Below are positions 15,507 to 24,211 of a stretch of DNA of 64,000 nucleotides, in pieces. Under the pieces are notes generated by a model, which was not told where the DNA came from, searched no databases, and was given only the letters and a program-made list of their open reading frames with translations. Origin of the DNA: Sphaerisporangium sp040685555. GTDB lineage: Bacteria; Actinomycetota; Actinomycetes; Streptosporangiales; Streptosporangiaceae. The DNA is taken from contig NZ_JBFBIK010000004.1 of assembly GCF_040685555.1 (NCBI RefSeq), forward strand, positions 62,001 through 126,000. The letters run 5' to 3'. Within the stretch, counting starts at the first letter, position 1, and every line of letters starts with the position of its first letter. The position numbers were made by a program, and so were the translations under genes.

Positions 15507-17002
15507 CGTGCGTCGACACCTTCCATGACCGCCACGAGCTCGGCGTCCGCCCAGCCTCGTGGCACTTCCTTGACGACCCGGCCGTGGAACATCACCACGA
15601 CCCTGTCGCAGATGCGCAGGTCGTCCAGCTCGTCGGAGACCAGCACGGCTCCCGCGCCGCGTTCGGCGGCGTCCTCGACGGCGCCGAGCAGCGCCTGCTT
15701 CGCCCGCACGTCCACTCCCGAGGTCGGGTTGATCACGACGAGCGCCGTCGGGTCGTCCGCGAGCGCGCGCGCCATGACGACCTTCTGCGCGTTCCCACCG
15801 GACAGGTCCCCGACGGGCTGGGACGGGCCGGTGGTCTTGATGGCCAGGTCCTCGATCATCCGCTCCGCCCTCGCCCGCCGCAAGGCCGGGGAGACCGCTC
15901 CCAACCGCCCCAGCTTGTGGGCGATGGGGAGGGTGGCGTTCTCGGCGATCGAGAGCAGCGGTATGAAGCCCTCCTTGTGCCGGTCCTCGGGAACGAAGCC
16001 GAGGCCCGCGCGAAGCGCCGAGGTGACGTCCCCGGGGCGGGGACGGTCCCCGTTGATCGTCACCTGACCGCTGTCGGCGGCCTGCAGGCCGACCAGCGTC
16101 TCCGCCAGGCCGATCTTGCCGCTGCTGCCGGAGCCGGCGAGTCCGACGATCTCCCCGGCGCGGACGGTGAGGTCCACGTCCTGGTAGCGGCCGGCCAGCG
16201 ACAGTTTCTCGGCGCTGAGCACGACCTTCGCCTTGGCGTCGGCCGTACGGGGGCGGGCCTGGTAGCCCGCGGCGGCCTCCCCGGTCATGGCCGCGACCAG
16301 CTCGTCGTGCGGGAGCTCGCCGACCGCGCTGGTGAGGATGTGCCGGGCGTCACGGAAGACCGTGACCGACTGGCACACCTCGTACACCTCTTCCAGGTGG
16401 TGCGAGATGAACATCATCGTCACGCCCTGGGAGCGCAGCGCCCGCATCCGGTCGAAGAGCCGCTGGATGGCCGGGCCGTCGAGCCGTGCGGTCGGCTCGT
16501 CCAGGATGATGAACCGCGCGCCGAACGACAGCGCGCGGGCGATCTCCAGGAGCTGGCGCTGCTCGACGTCGAGGTCGCCCGCGAGGCGGCCGGCGTCGAC
16601 GTCCACGCCGTACTGGTCGAGCAGGTCGCGGGCGCGGGCCCGCAGCGAGCGCCAGTTGATCGGGCCGTGAGCCGCCTGGCGGTTGAGGAAGAGGTTCTCC
16701 GCGACGGTGAGCGTCGGGATGATCGTGGACTTCTGGTAGACGCAGGCGACCTGCCGGCGCCAGCCGTCACGGTCCGCGATCGCGGGGGCGGGGGTGCCCG
16801 CGAAGAGCACCTCGCCCTCGTCGGGGCGCTGGAGGCCGGTGAGGATCGAGACCAGCGTCGACTTGCCGGCCCCGTTGCGGCCGACCAGGGCGTGGGTCTC
16901 GCCTTCGCCGATGACGATCCCCGCGTCGTCGAGTGCCGTCGTGGGCCCGAAGCGCTTGGTGACGCTCCGGGCCTCCACGGCCGGGGTGGTGGATTCCGGC
17001 AT
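15503..17002 (-). CDS. Sugar ABC transporter ATPase with degenerate second domain
   Basis: A 499-residue RbsA-type ATPase with two nucleotide-binding domains. Domain 1 is complete: Walker A GRNGAGKST, signature LDVEQRQLLEIARAL and Walker B FIILDEPTARLD. Domain 2 (from about residue 255) keeps the signature LSGGNAQKV, but its Walker B reads LVVINPTSGVDV, lacking both the Asp and the catalytic Glu, and its P-loop is GSGSSGKIGL. It therefore probably hydrolyses ATP only at one site. The ATG at 17002 overlaps the binding-protein stop (TGATG); an in-frame GTG sits at 17005. Confidence 0.88.
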   Translation of the reverse strand: MPESTTPAVEARSVTKRFGPTTALDDAGIVIGEGETHALVGRNGAGKSTLVSILTGLQRPDEGEVLFAGTPAPAIADRDGWRRQVACVYQKSTIIPTLTVAENLFLNRQAAHGPINWRSLRARARDLLDQYGVDVDAGRLAGDLDVEQRQLLEIARALSFGARFIILDEPTARLDGPAIQRLFDRMRALRSQGVTMMFISHHLEEVYEVCQSVTVFRDARHILTSAVGELPHDELVAAMTGEAAAGYQARPRTADAKAKVVLSAEKLSLAGRYQDVDLTVRAGEIVGLAGSGSSGKIGLAETLVGLQAADSGQVTINGDRPRPGDVTSALRAGLGFVPEDRHKEGFIPLLSIAENATLPIAHKLGRLGAVSPALRRARAERMIEDLAIKTTGPSQPVGDLSGGNAQKVVMARALADDPTALVVINPTSGVDVRAKQALLGAVEDAAERGAGAVLVSDELDDLRICDRVVVMFHGRVVKEVPRGWADAELVAVMEGVDAR

Positions 17003-18066
17003 CACTTGACCTGGTTGCCCCAGAGGTTGGGGTCGTCGACGTTGTCCTTGGTGACCAGCGGCGCGGGGAGCTGGTCCTCAAGGCGGCCACCGCCCACGTC
17101 GATGATCGTGCTGTCGTGGTCGGTCTTCCCGGGGGCGAACGTCTTGCCCTCAAGGGCCGCCTTGGCGTACGAGAGCGCCCACTTGGCGTACAGGTCGGCG
17201 GGCTGGGAGACCGTGGCGTCGATCTGGCCCTCCCTGATGGCCTGGAACTCCTGCGGGATGCCGTCGTTGGAGACGATGAAGATGTGCTTGGGGTCGGTCG
17301 GCGGCACCAGCAGGTTCTTGGACTTCAGCAACTGCAGGGTGGGGGCGAGGAACGCGCCGCCGGCCTGCATGTAGATGCCGTTGATGTCGGGGTGCTGGGT
17401 GAGGCGGGTCTGCAGCGCGGCCGAGGCCTTGGTGCCCTCCCACTCGGTGGGCTCGGCGAAGACCGTGATGCCGGGGTAGTTCGTCTTCATGCACTCGCCG
17501 AACGCCTCGGAGCGGTCGCGGCCGTTGACCGACGCCAGCGACCCCTGGAACTCGACGACCTTGCCCTTGCCCTTGAGCTGTTCGCCGAGGAACTCGCAGG
17601 CCTTCTCGCCGTACGCGCGGTTGTCGGCGCGGACCACCATGAACGTCTTGCCCTTGTCGGGGCGGGTGTCCACGGTCACGACGGGGATGTTCTTGCTCGC
17701 GAGCTGGTCCAGGGTGGTCGCGATGGCGCCGGTGTCCTGCGGGGCCATGACGATGGCCTTCGCGCCCTGGCTGACGAGCGCCTGGGTGTTGGACACCAGC
17801 TTGGCGATGTCGTTCTGCGAGTTGGTGGGGGCCATCAGATCGATGCCCAGGTCACTCGCCATCTTCGGGACGTACTTGTTGTAGGAGTTCCAGAAGTCGG
17901 TGTCGGCTCGGGGGAAGTCGACGGCGACCTTGCCGCCCGCGGCCGGGGCCGAGGAGCCGGCCCCGGCGGAGGCCGCGGGGGCAGCCGGGTCGGAGGACCC
18001 ACATGCCGACAGCGTCATGGTGACCGCGAAAAGGGCCACGCAGGTGGCCGAGGATCGTATTTTCAC
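17002..18066 (-). CDS. Sugar-binding lipoprotein of ABC transporter
   Basis: A 354-residue periplasmic-binding-protein-1-like lipoprotein. The N-terminal signal ends in a lipobox (TLSACGSS, Cys about 20), followed by an Ala/Ser/Pro-rich tether. The body (VDFPRADTDFWNSY, then AIVMAPQDTGAI and VVTVDTRPDKG) follows the ribose/galactose-binding pattern. The GTG at 18066 has GAGGCG upstream. A 116-base gap separates it from the SDR gene and may hold an extra promoter or an mRNA-stabilising element. Substrate inferred from the operon: L-fucose. Confidence 0.88.
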   Translation of the reverse strand: MKIRSSATCVALFAVTMTLSACGSSDPAAPAASAGAGSSAPAAGGKVAVDFPRADTDFWNSYNKYVPKMASDLGIDLMAPTNSQNDIAKLVSNTQALVSQGAKAIVMAPQDTGAIATTLDQLASKNIPVVTVDTRPDKGKTFMVVRADNRAYGEKACEFLGEQLKGKGKVVEFQGSLASVNGRDRSEAFGECMKTNYPGITVFAEPTEWEGTKASAALQTRLTQHPDINGIYMQAGGAFLAPTLQLLKSKNLLVPPTDPKHIFIVSNDGIPQEFQAIREGQIDATVSQPADLYAKWALSYAKAALEGKTFAPGKTDHDSTIIDVGGGRLEDQLPAPLVTKDNVDDPNLWGNQVK

Positions 18067-18182
18067 TTGTCGCCTCAATTCAACCGGAGTTGGGGGGTGC
18101 GGGCCGCTCCTAAGAGCGACCGGGTCTGTCTCATCTGTCGAACCGCCGGTCAGGGTCCCCGGCGCCATGGGTCTGGGGAACC

Positions 18183-18929
18183 CTAGGATTTCGGGCGGGG
18201 GCGGAGCCCGTGCATGCCGCCGTCGACGGCCAGCACGGTGCCTGTCGTACTGCTCGCGAGGGGGCTCGCCAGGTACGCGATCGCGGCGGCCACCTCCTCG
18301 GCGCTCACGAGCCGCCCCATGGGCTGGCGCTGCTCCAGCGCCCGGCGTTCGGCGTCCGGATCGGACGCGGCGTCGAGCAACCGCTGCACCCACGGAGTGT
18401 CGGCGGTGCCCGGGTTGACGCAGTTCACCCGGATCCCCTCCGCGATGTGGTCGGTCGCCATGGCCAGCGTGAGGGAGAGGATCGCGCCCTTCGACGCGCT
18501 GTAGAGCGCGCGGTTGGGCAGGCCGGCGGTGGCCGCGATCGAGCAGGTGTTGACCACGGCCGCGTGGCCGGACGCCCGCAGGTACGGCAGGGCCGCCCGC
18601 GTCACCCGGACGATGCCGAGGAGGTTGACGTCGAGGACGCGGAACCACTCCTCGTCGGCGTTCTGCTCGATGGTGCCGGCCGCGCCGATGCCGGCGTTGT
18701 TGACCAGGATGTCGATGCCGCCCAGGCGCCCGGCCGCCTCCGCGACGGCCGCGCGGACCGCGGCGTCGTCGGTGACGTCGGCCTTGACGCCCACGAAGGG
18801 ATCGCCAGGCGGGTTGACGTCCAGGCAGGCCACGCGGGCGCCCCGCTCGGCGAGCATGGTCGCCGCCGCGAGGCCGATGCCGGAACCGCCGCCTGTGACC
18901 AGCGCGGCGAGTCCGCCGAACTCACTCAT
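18183..18929 (-). CDS. SDR, probable 2-keto-3-deoxy-L-fuconate dehydrogenase
   Basis: A 248-residue classical short-chain dehydrogenase: cofactor loop TGGGSGIGLA, NNAG, Ser in NTCSIAA and the YSASKG Tyr/Lys pair. Asp in ACLDVNPPG after beta-2 favours NAD. In the non-phosphorylative fucose route this position oxidises 2-keto-3-deoxy-L-fuconate to the 2,4-diketo acid, which the FAH-type enzyme at 20267 would cleave. It lies between the dehydratase (27 bases) and the transporter genes. Confidence 0.82.
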   Translation of the reverse strand: MSEFGGLAALVTGGGSGIGLAAATMLAERGARVACLDVNPPGDPFVGVKADVTDDAAVRAAVAEAAGRLGGIDILVNNAGIGAAGTIEQNADEEWFRVLDVNLLGIVRVTRAALPYLRASGHAAVVNTCSIAATAGLPNRALYSASKGAILSLTLAMATDHIAEGIRVNCVNPGTADTPWVQRLLDAASDPDAERRALEQRQPMGRLVSAEEVAAAIAYLASPLASSTTGTVLAVDGGMHGLRPRPKS

Positions 18930-18956
18930 CTGACTTCTCCATCTCTTCCTCCGGCC

Positions 18957-20270
18957 TCACGCCGACTCCAGAGCCGCCGTCGAGGCGATGTTCCAGACGG
19001 GGCCACCGGGAAACGTGTACTCGGCGATCGACTCAGGGCGCATCGTGGCACTGAAACCGGGCGCCAGGGGAGCCCTGTAGCGGCCGTTGTCGATCACGGC
19101 GGGGTCGACGAAGTGCTCGTGCAGGTGGTCGACGTACTCGATCACCCGGTCTTCGAGGCTGCCGCTGACCGCCACGTAGTCGAACATGGCCAGGTGCTGC
19201 ACCAGCTCGCAGAGGCCGACGCCGCCGGCGTGCGGGCAGACGGGCATGCCGAACTTGGCCGCGAGCAGCAGGATCGCGATGTTCTCGTTCACGCCGCCCA
19301 CGCGCGCGGAGTCCAGCTGGACGATCGACAGCGAGCCCGCCTGCAGCATCTGCTTGAAGACCACGCGGTTCTGGACGTGCTCGCCGGTCGCGACCTTGAT
19401 CGGCGCGAGCGCCCGCGCGATGGTGGCGTGGCCGAGCACGTCGTCGGGGCTCGTCGGCTCCTCCACCCAGTACGGGTCGAACTCCTTGAGCGCGCTGACC
19501 CACGCGATGGCCGAGCCCACGTCCCAGCGCTGGTTGGCGTCGATCGCGATGCGGAATCCCGGCCCGCAGACCTCGCGGGCGATGCGCATCCGCCGCCGGT
19601 CGTCCTCCAGATCGGCTCCGACCTTCAGCTTGATCTGGGTGAACCCCTGATCGATCGCCTCCTTGCACAGGCGGCGCAGCTTGTCGTCGTCGTACCCGAG
19701 CCAGCCCGGCGAGGTGGTGTACGCGGCGTAGCCCTCCGCCTTGAGGTGAGCGATGCGCTCCTGCCGCCCGGGCTCGGCCCTCCGCAGGATGGCCAGTGCC
19801 TCCTCGGGGGTCAGCGCGTCGCTGAGGTAGCGGAAGTCGACCAGCGAGACGAGCTCCTCGGGGGACATCTCCCCAAGGAGCAGCCACAGGGGCTTGCCCT
19901 CGATCTTGGCCTTGGCGTCCCAGAGCGCGTTGACGACCGCGGAGATCGCCATGTGCATGACGCCCTTCTCCGGGCCGAGCCAGCGGAGCTGGGAGTCGTG
20001 CACCATCTCCTTGCAGAGCGCGCCGAGGTCGTCCAGGCGCCTGCCCACGACGAAGGGCGCGAGGGCCTCGATCGCCGTGGTCTCGATGTCGTTGCCCCGG
20101 CCGATGGTGAACGCGAACCCGTGCCCCTCGACGCCGGCGTCGGTCCGAAGGACGACGTACGCGGCCGAGTAGTCGGGGTCGGGGTTCATCGCGTCGGAGC
20201 CGTCGAGCTCCCTCGATGTGGGGAACCGGATGTCGTGGGTCTCCAGCGCGGTGATCAGGTGGGCGCTCAT
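18957..20270 (-). CDS. L-fuconate dehydratase (enolase superfamily)
   Basis: A 437-residue mandelate-racemase-type enolase, strongly like Xanthomonas FucD and human ENOSF1 as remembered. It dehydrates L-fuconate to 2-keto-3-deoxy-L-fuconate. Visible are TQIKLKVGADLEDDRRRMRI with the KxK catalytic base, metal ligands in IAIDANQRWD, WVEEPTSPDD and ATGEHVQNRVVFKQ, and the His base near CPHAGGVGLCELVQHL. The long ending EDRVIEYVDHLHEHFVDP is a hallmark of this subgroup. The start ATG at 20270 overlaps the FAH gene stop by four bases. It is the most diagnostic gene of the operon. Confidence 0.92.
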   Translation of the reverse strand: MSAHLITALETHDIRFPTSRELDGSDAMNPDPDYSAAYVVLRTDAGVEGHGFAFTIGRGNDIETTAIEALAPFVVGRRLDDLGALCKEMVHDSQLRWLGPEKGVMHMAISAVVNALWDAKAKIEGKPLWLLLGEMSPEELVSLVDFRYLSDALTPEEALAILRRAEPGRQERIAHLKAEGYAAYTTSPGWLGYDDDKLRRLCKEAIDQGFTQIKLKVGADLEDDRRRMRIAREVCGPGFRIAIDANQRWDVGSAIAWVSALKEFDPYWVEEPTSPDDVLGHATIARALAPIKVATGEHVQNRVVFKQMLQAGSLSIVQLDSARVGGVNENIAILLLAAKFGMPVCPHAGGVGLCELVQHLAMFDYVAVSGSLEDRVIEYVDHLHEHFVDPAVIDNGRYRAPLAPGFSATMRPESIAEYTFPGGPVWNIASTAALESA

Positions 20271-21145
20271 GCCTGTCCCACGATCTGACGCTGCCGGCCG
20301 AGGCCGTCGATCTCCAGCTCCATCACGTCCCCGCTCCTGAGGTAGGGCTGGTCCGGCATACCGAGCGCGACGCCGGCGGGCGTGCCGGTGTTGATCACGT
20401 CGCCGGGCTCCAGGACCATGAACCGGCTCAGGTAGCGCACGACCTCCGCCACTCCGAAGATCATGTTCTTGGTGCCGCCGTCCTGCCGGACCTCGCCGTT
20501 GACCGAGAGCCGGAGCCCGAGGTTCTGCGGGTCGGGTACCTCGTCGGCGGTGACGAGCCAGGGGCCGAGCGGGTTGAAGGTCTCGCACGACTTGCCCTTG
20601 TCCCACTGGCCGCCGCGCTCAAGCTGGAACTCCCGCTCGGAGACGTCGTTGGAGATGGCGTACCCGAAGACGCAGTCGAGCGCCTCCTCGTGAGAGTCGA
20701 GGTAACGCGCGGTCTTCCCGATGACGACCGCGAGCTCCACCTCCCAGTCGGTCTTCACACTGCCACGCGGGATCAGGACCTCGTCGTTCGGCCCCACCAC
20801 GGTGTTGGGTGCCTTCATGAAGATGATCGGCTCGGCGGGGATGGCCGCTCCGGTCTCCTCGGCGTGGTCACGGTAGTTGAGGCCGACGCAGACGACCTTC
20901 CCCGGCCGCGCGATCGGCGCCCCGATGCGCCCTCCGAGGGCACCGGAGGCCGTGTCCTCGCGGAGGAGCGGCAACTCATTCCTCAGCAACGCGTTCGCGA
21001 CGCGCGCCACTTGCCCCGAAGCGAAGAAGGCCCCGTCGAGGTCGGCTTCCTGCCCGAGCAGGCTTCGCAGGTCACGCGGATGCCCGGTGTCGTCCAGGAC
21101 CGCGGGACGCTCCTCTCCGGGTGGTCCCACTCGCAGTAGCTTCAC
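20267..21145 (-). CDS. FAH-family 2,4-diketo-3-deoxy-L-fuconate hydrolase
   Basis: A 292-residue fumarylacetoacetase-fold hydrolase. The metal-binding region reads VCVGLNYRDHAEETG, IIFMKAPNTVVGPNDEVLIP and TDWEVELAVVIGKTARYL. In this pathway it splits 2,4-diketo-3-deoxy-L-fuconate to pyruvate and L-lactate. It is the first gene of the operon. The GTG at 21145 follows AAGGAGA. The operator-like sequence at 21157-21174 lies directly upstream and would place the promoter under the FCD regulator at 2805. Confidence 0.85.
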   Translation of the reverse strand: MKLLRVGPPGEERPAVLDDTGHPRDLRSLLGQEADLDGAFFASGQVARVANALLRNELPLLREDTASGALGGRIGAPIARPGKVVCVGLNYRDHAEETGAAIPAEPIIFMKAPNTVVGPNDEVLIPRGSVKTDWEVELAVVIGKTARYLDSHEEALDCVFGYAISNDVSEREFQLERGGQWDKGKSCETFNPLGPWLVTADEVPDPQNLGLRLSVNGEVRQDGGTKNMIFGVAEVVRYLSRFMVLEPGDVINTGTPAGVALGMPDQPYLRSGDVMELEIDGLGRQRQIVGQA

Positions 21146-21156
21146 GCGTCTCCTTC

Positions 21157-21174
21157 AATTCATCGGATGTCTTG
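21157..21174 (-). promoter_or_regulatory. FCD-type operator of the fucose operon
   Basis: On the minus strand this reads CAAGACATCCGATGAATT, 16 of 18 bases identical to the stretch in front of the GntR/FCD gene (about 2753-2770). A weaker copy of the core, CATCCGAT, occurs on the plus strand at 21236-21243 (within 21231-21248), so two sites may flank the fucose promoter. Binding is inferred from the shared sequence. Confidence 0.6.
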
Positions 21175-21369
21175 AGAGAGAAGACTACGCGGAGATGGGC
21201 CAGCGTCAAGTCCTTCGAGGTCAGGCGGCATGATTCATCCGATCCTTATTTTCACCTCCATACAATGTCCGTGACGTCCGCCCGGTGATGGGAGGGGCAC
21301 TTTCCGCTGCTCGGCGCGGCGGGCGCATCAGTGGCGGTCACGTGACTTGACGTGCCCGCACGCCCGTAA

Positions 21370-21383
21370 TAGAACACGTTCCA
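21370..21383 (+). promoter_or_regulatory. KstR-type operator before the P450
   Basis: TAGAACACGTTCCA fits TnnAACnnGTTnnA perfectly and is the exact reverse complement of the site at 42051-42064. It lies 46 bases before the P450 ATG at 21429. Confidence 0.7.
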
Positions 21384-21428
21384 GAAACTGGTTCGGCCAA
21401 GCGCTTGATCGAAACCTCAGGTGGTCAT

Positions 21429-22631
21429 ATGGAAATCAACCTCGTCGACCAGGATCACTACGCGAGGGACGGTGTCCCGCACGAGCAGCTCAGGTGGCTG
21501 CGGGCCAACGATCCCGTCTTCTGGCACGAGGGGGATCCCGAGCTCGACTGGCCGGGGTTCTGGGCGGTCACCAAGCACGAGGACGTCGTCCACGTCTCCC
21601 GCAACTCCGAGCTCTTCTCCTCCAGCAAGAAGCTGGCCCTGTTCAACGAGATGCCCGAGGAGCAGCGCGAGCTCCAGCGGATGATGATGCTCAACCAGGA
21701 TCCCCCCGACCACACCCGCAGGCGGTCGCTGGTCAACCGGGGCTTCACGCCGCGCCAGATGGGCGCACTGGAGGAGCACATCCGCGACATCTGCCACAAC
21801 CTGATCGACGAGGCCGCGGCCAAGGGCACGGTGGACTTCGTCACCGACGTGGCCGCGCCCCTCCCCCTGTACGTGATCTGCGAGCTGCTCGGAGCGCCCG
21901 TCGAGGACCGGAACAAGATCTTCGAGTGGTCGAACCGGATGATCGGGAGCGAGGACCCCGACTACGCCGGCACTCCCGAGGAAGGCGCGATGGCGGCCGG
22001 GGAGGTCTACGCGTACGCCAACCAGCTCGCCGCGCAGCGCCGCGACCAGCCGCAGGACGACATCGTCACCCGGCTCATCCAGCCCGCCGAGAACGGCGAG
22101 GTGCTCAGCGAGGACGAGTTCGACCTGTTCGTGCTGCTTTTGGTCGTGGCGGGCAACGAGACCACGCGCAACGCGGCCTCCGGCGGCATGCTCACCCTGT
22201 TCGAGAACCCGGCGCAGTGGGAGCGGCTGGTACGCGACCCGTCGCTCGCGCGCACGGCCGCCGACGAGATCGTCCGGTGGGTGTCCCCGGTCAACCTCTT
22301 CCGCCGTACGGCCACCCGCGACACCGTCATCAGGGACAAGGAGATCAAGGAAGGCGACAAGATCGTCGTCTTCTACTCCTCGGCCAACCGGGACGAGGAC
22401 GTGTTCGCCACGCCGTCGAACTTCGACATCGGCCGCGACCCCAACCCGCACATCGGGTTCGGGGGCGGCGGCGCGCACTTCTGCCTGGGCAACCACCTGG
22501 CCAAGCTGGAGCTTCGGGTGCTCTTCGAGGTCGTCGCCCAGCGCCTGCCCAACCTGCGCCAGGCCGGAGAGGCCAAGCGGCTGCGGTCGAACTTCATCAA
22601 CGGCATCAAGACCCTCCCTGTGGAGATCTGA
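21429..22631 (+). CDS. Cytochrome P450, CYP125/CYP142-like sterol hydroxylase
   Basis: A 400-residue soluble bacterial P450. Motifs: I-helix AGNETT (241-246), ExxR at Glu280-Arg283 and the heme loop GFGGGGAHFCLGNHLA with Cys352. Segments WSNRMIGSEDPDYA and DDIVTRLIQ closely recall mycobacterial CYP125, which oxidises the cholesterol side chain at C27 (C26). The ATG at 21429 has AGGTGG upstream; the frame could extend to 21405. A perfect KstR-type box precedes it. Electrons could come from the ferredoxin at 42588, which has the same box. The substrate may be a sterol or other branched lipid. Confidence 0.85.
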   Translation: MEINLVDQDHYARDGVPHEQLRWLRANDPVFWHEGDPELDWPGFWAVTKHEDVVHVSRNSELFSSSKKLALFNEMPEEQRELQRMMMLNQDPPDHTRRRSLVNRGFTPRQMGALEEHIRDICHNLIDEAAAKGTVDFVTDVAAPLPLYVICELLGAPVEDRNKIFEWSNRMIGSEDPDYAGTPEEGAMAAGEVYAYANQLAAQRRDQPQDDIVTRLIQPAENGEVLSEDEFDLFVLLLVVAGNETTRNAASGGMLTLFENPAQWERLVRDPSLARTAADEIVRWVSPVNLFRRTATRDTVIRDKEIKEGDKIVVFYSSANRDEDVFATPSNFDIGRDPNPHIGFGGGGAHFCLGNHLAKLELRVLFEVVAQRLPNLRQAGEAKRLRSNFINGIKTLPVEI

Positions 22632-22645
22632 CCGGGTCATCCCAT

Positions 22646-22675
22646 CCGGTGACCGTCCCCGTGGGCGGTCACCGG
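22646..22675. terminator. Hairpin after the P450 gene
   Basis: CCGGTGACCG and CGGTCACCGG form a perfect 10-bp stem with a 10-base loop, 14 bases after the P450 stop. There is no U-tract, as is common in high-GC actinomycetes. G-runs follow to about 22712. Confidence 0.5.
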
Positions 22676-22830
22676 GTGAGCTCTCCGGGGGGGGCATGAC
22701 GCTCCCGGGGGGGGAGCCCCCGCTCCTGACGGACGGCGGATCGGCGTGGTCCCGCCGCTAAGATCCTCGAAGAGGACGATCAGCCCATATTTCCCCTCAT
22801 ATGGGGGTGGGCGGCGGCAGAGGAGAGACG

Positions 22831-23634
22831 ATGTCAGGCCAGCGTCCGGCACCCGTAGGCGTCGACCCGAACACCCCGAGCGCCGCGCGCATCTACGACT
22901 ATGCCCTCGGCGGCAAGGACAACTACGCGGCCGACCGCGCCGCCGCCGAGAAGGTCTTCGCCCTCGCCCCCGAGATGCCGCGGATGGCCAGGCAGAACCG
23001 CGAGTTCCTGGGCCGCGCGGTCCGCTACCTCAGCGCCGAGGCGGGCATCCGCCAGTTCCTCGACATCGGCTCCGGGCTGCCGACCCAGCAGAACGTCCAC
23101 CAGGTCGTCGCGGAGACCGCGCCGGAGTCCGCGGTGGTCTACGTCGACCACGACCCGATCGTCGTCGCGCACGGCGACGCGCTGGTCGCCACCACCGGCA
23201 ACGTCTCGTTCGTACGCGGCGACCTGCGCGAGATCGACCCCATCCTGGACCACCCCGACCTGCGGCGGCTCATCGACTTCGACCGGCCCGTGGCCGTGCT
23301 GCTGGTCGCCGTCCTGCACTTCGTCCAGGACGCCGACAGGCCGTACGAGGTCGTCGACCGGATCAAGGGGCTGATGGCGCCCGGGAGCTACCTGGCCCTG
23401 TCGCACGTGACCCCGGATCCGCATCCGGAGAAGACCGCCGAGCTCGTCAAGGTCTCCACCAAGGCCGGTGCCCCGTGGGTGGCCCGCTCCCACGCCGAGC
23501 TGACGCGCTTCTTCGACGGCTTCGACCTCGTGGAGCCCGGCCTGGTCACCGCCCCCGAATGGCGTCCCGGCATCACCAGGCGGGTCGACCCGGACAAGAT
23601 GTGGGTCCTCGCCGGCGTCGGCCGCAAGCGCTGA
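22831..23634 (+). CDS. DUF574 SAM-dependent methyltransferase
   Basis: A 267-residue member of the actinomycete-specific S-adenosyl methyltransferase family (PF04672). The conserved start PNTPSAARIYDYALGGKDNY and FLDIGSGLPTQQNVHQ are diagnostic; the SAM pocket continues with VYVDHDPIVVAHGDAL. The ATG at 22831 has AGAGGAG immediately before it; an in-frame ATG at 22801 has none. These proteins are very numerous in filamentous actinomycetes and their substrates are unknown. It appears to be a single-gene unit. Confidence 0.88.
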   Translation: MSGQRPAPVGVDPNTPSAARIYDYALGGKDNYAADRAAAEKVFALAPEMPRMARQNREFLGRAVRYLSAEAGIRQFLDIGSGLPTQQNVHQVVAETAPESAVVYVDHDPIVVAHGDALVATTGNVSFVRGDLREIDPILDHPDLRRLIDFDRPVAVLLVAVLHFVQDADRPYEVVDRIKGLMAPGSYLALSHVTPDPHPEKTAELVKVSTKAGAPWVARSHAELTRFFDGFDLVEPGLVTAPEWRPGITRRVDPDKMWVLAGVGRKR

Positions 23635-23769
23635 CCCGGAGCCCACTGGATTAGGCGTTCCCCGGCGAAGTACTCCCCAGGGCGTACGCGACATGACGCT
23701 GCATGAGGGACGACCCGGCGGGCCGTGTCGGCCAGCATCACGGTAACCACCCAACCTTGGAGGTAAACC

Positions 23770-24211
23770 GTGCGCAGGGCCTATGCCGTCCTTGCCGGCC
23801 TCATGCTCATCGCCGTCGTGGCGCAGTTCTACTTCGCCGCTGTCGGCGCGTTCGACAAAACCACAGGAGGACAGCTCCTACGCCTTGCACGGCATGACCG
23901 GCATGATGGTCATCCCGGTGCTCTCGCTGCTCGCCACCGTCGCCGCCGCCGTCGCGCGGGCGCCGGGCCGGCTGATCGGCATGACCATCCTCCCGCTCGG
24001 CCTGGTCGTGGTCCAGATGCTGATCATCGCCGTCGGCGGCCTGCTCGACGACAGCGCGGGCAACACGACCCCGGGAAGCCTCGCCATCCTCGGACTGCAC
24101 GCCATCAACGGGCTCGCCGTCATGGCCGTGTCCGGCATGGTGTTCCGGCAGGCCCGGCTCTTCGCGAAGGGAGCGGCGGCGGCTCCCGGCGAGGCCGCGC
24201 GCGTGCGATGA
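23770..24211 (+). pseudogene. DUF6220-type membrane protein, frameshifted
   Basis: The GTG start at 23770 (GGAGGT at 23759-23764) opens RRAYAVLAGLMLIAVVAQFY, then GAFDKTTG. The rest is one frame on: EDSSYALHGMTGMMVIPVLS to the TGA at 24209-24211. Joined, they give a four-helix DUF6220-like protein of about 145 residues. The shift lies near an A4 run and GGAGG at about 23857-23870. The stop overlaps the oxidase ATG (ATGA), so the pair was translationally coupled. As written, no intact protein is made; a sequence error is an alternative. Confidence 0.7.

Noticed and set aside
15410..17374. 654-codon plus-strand frame across the ABC ATPase
   Set aside because: Antisense to two well-supported transporter genes; no motif.
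22682..22730. G-runs after the P450 gene as a regulatory quadruplex
   Set aside because: Short G-runs are expected at this GC content and no placement relative to a promoter supports a role.
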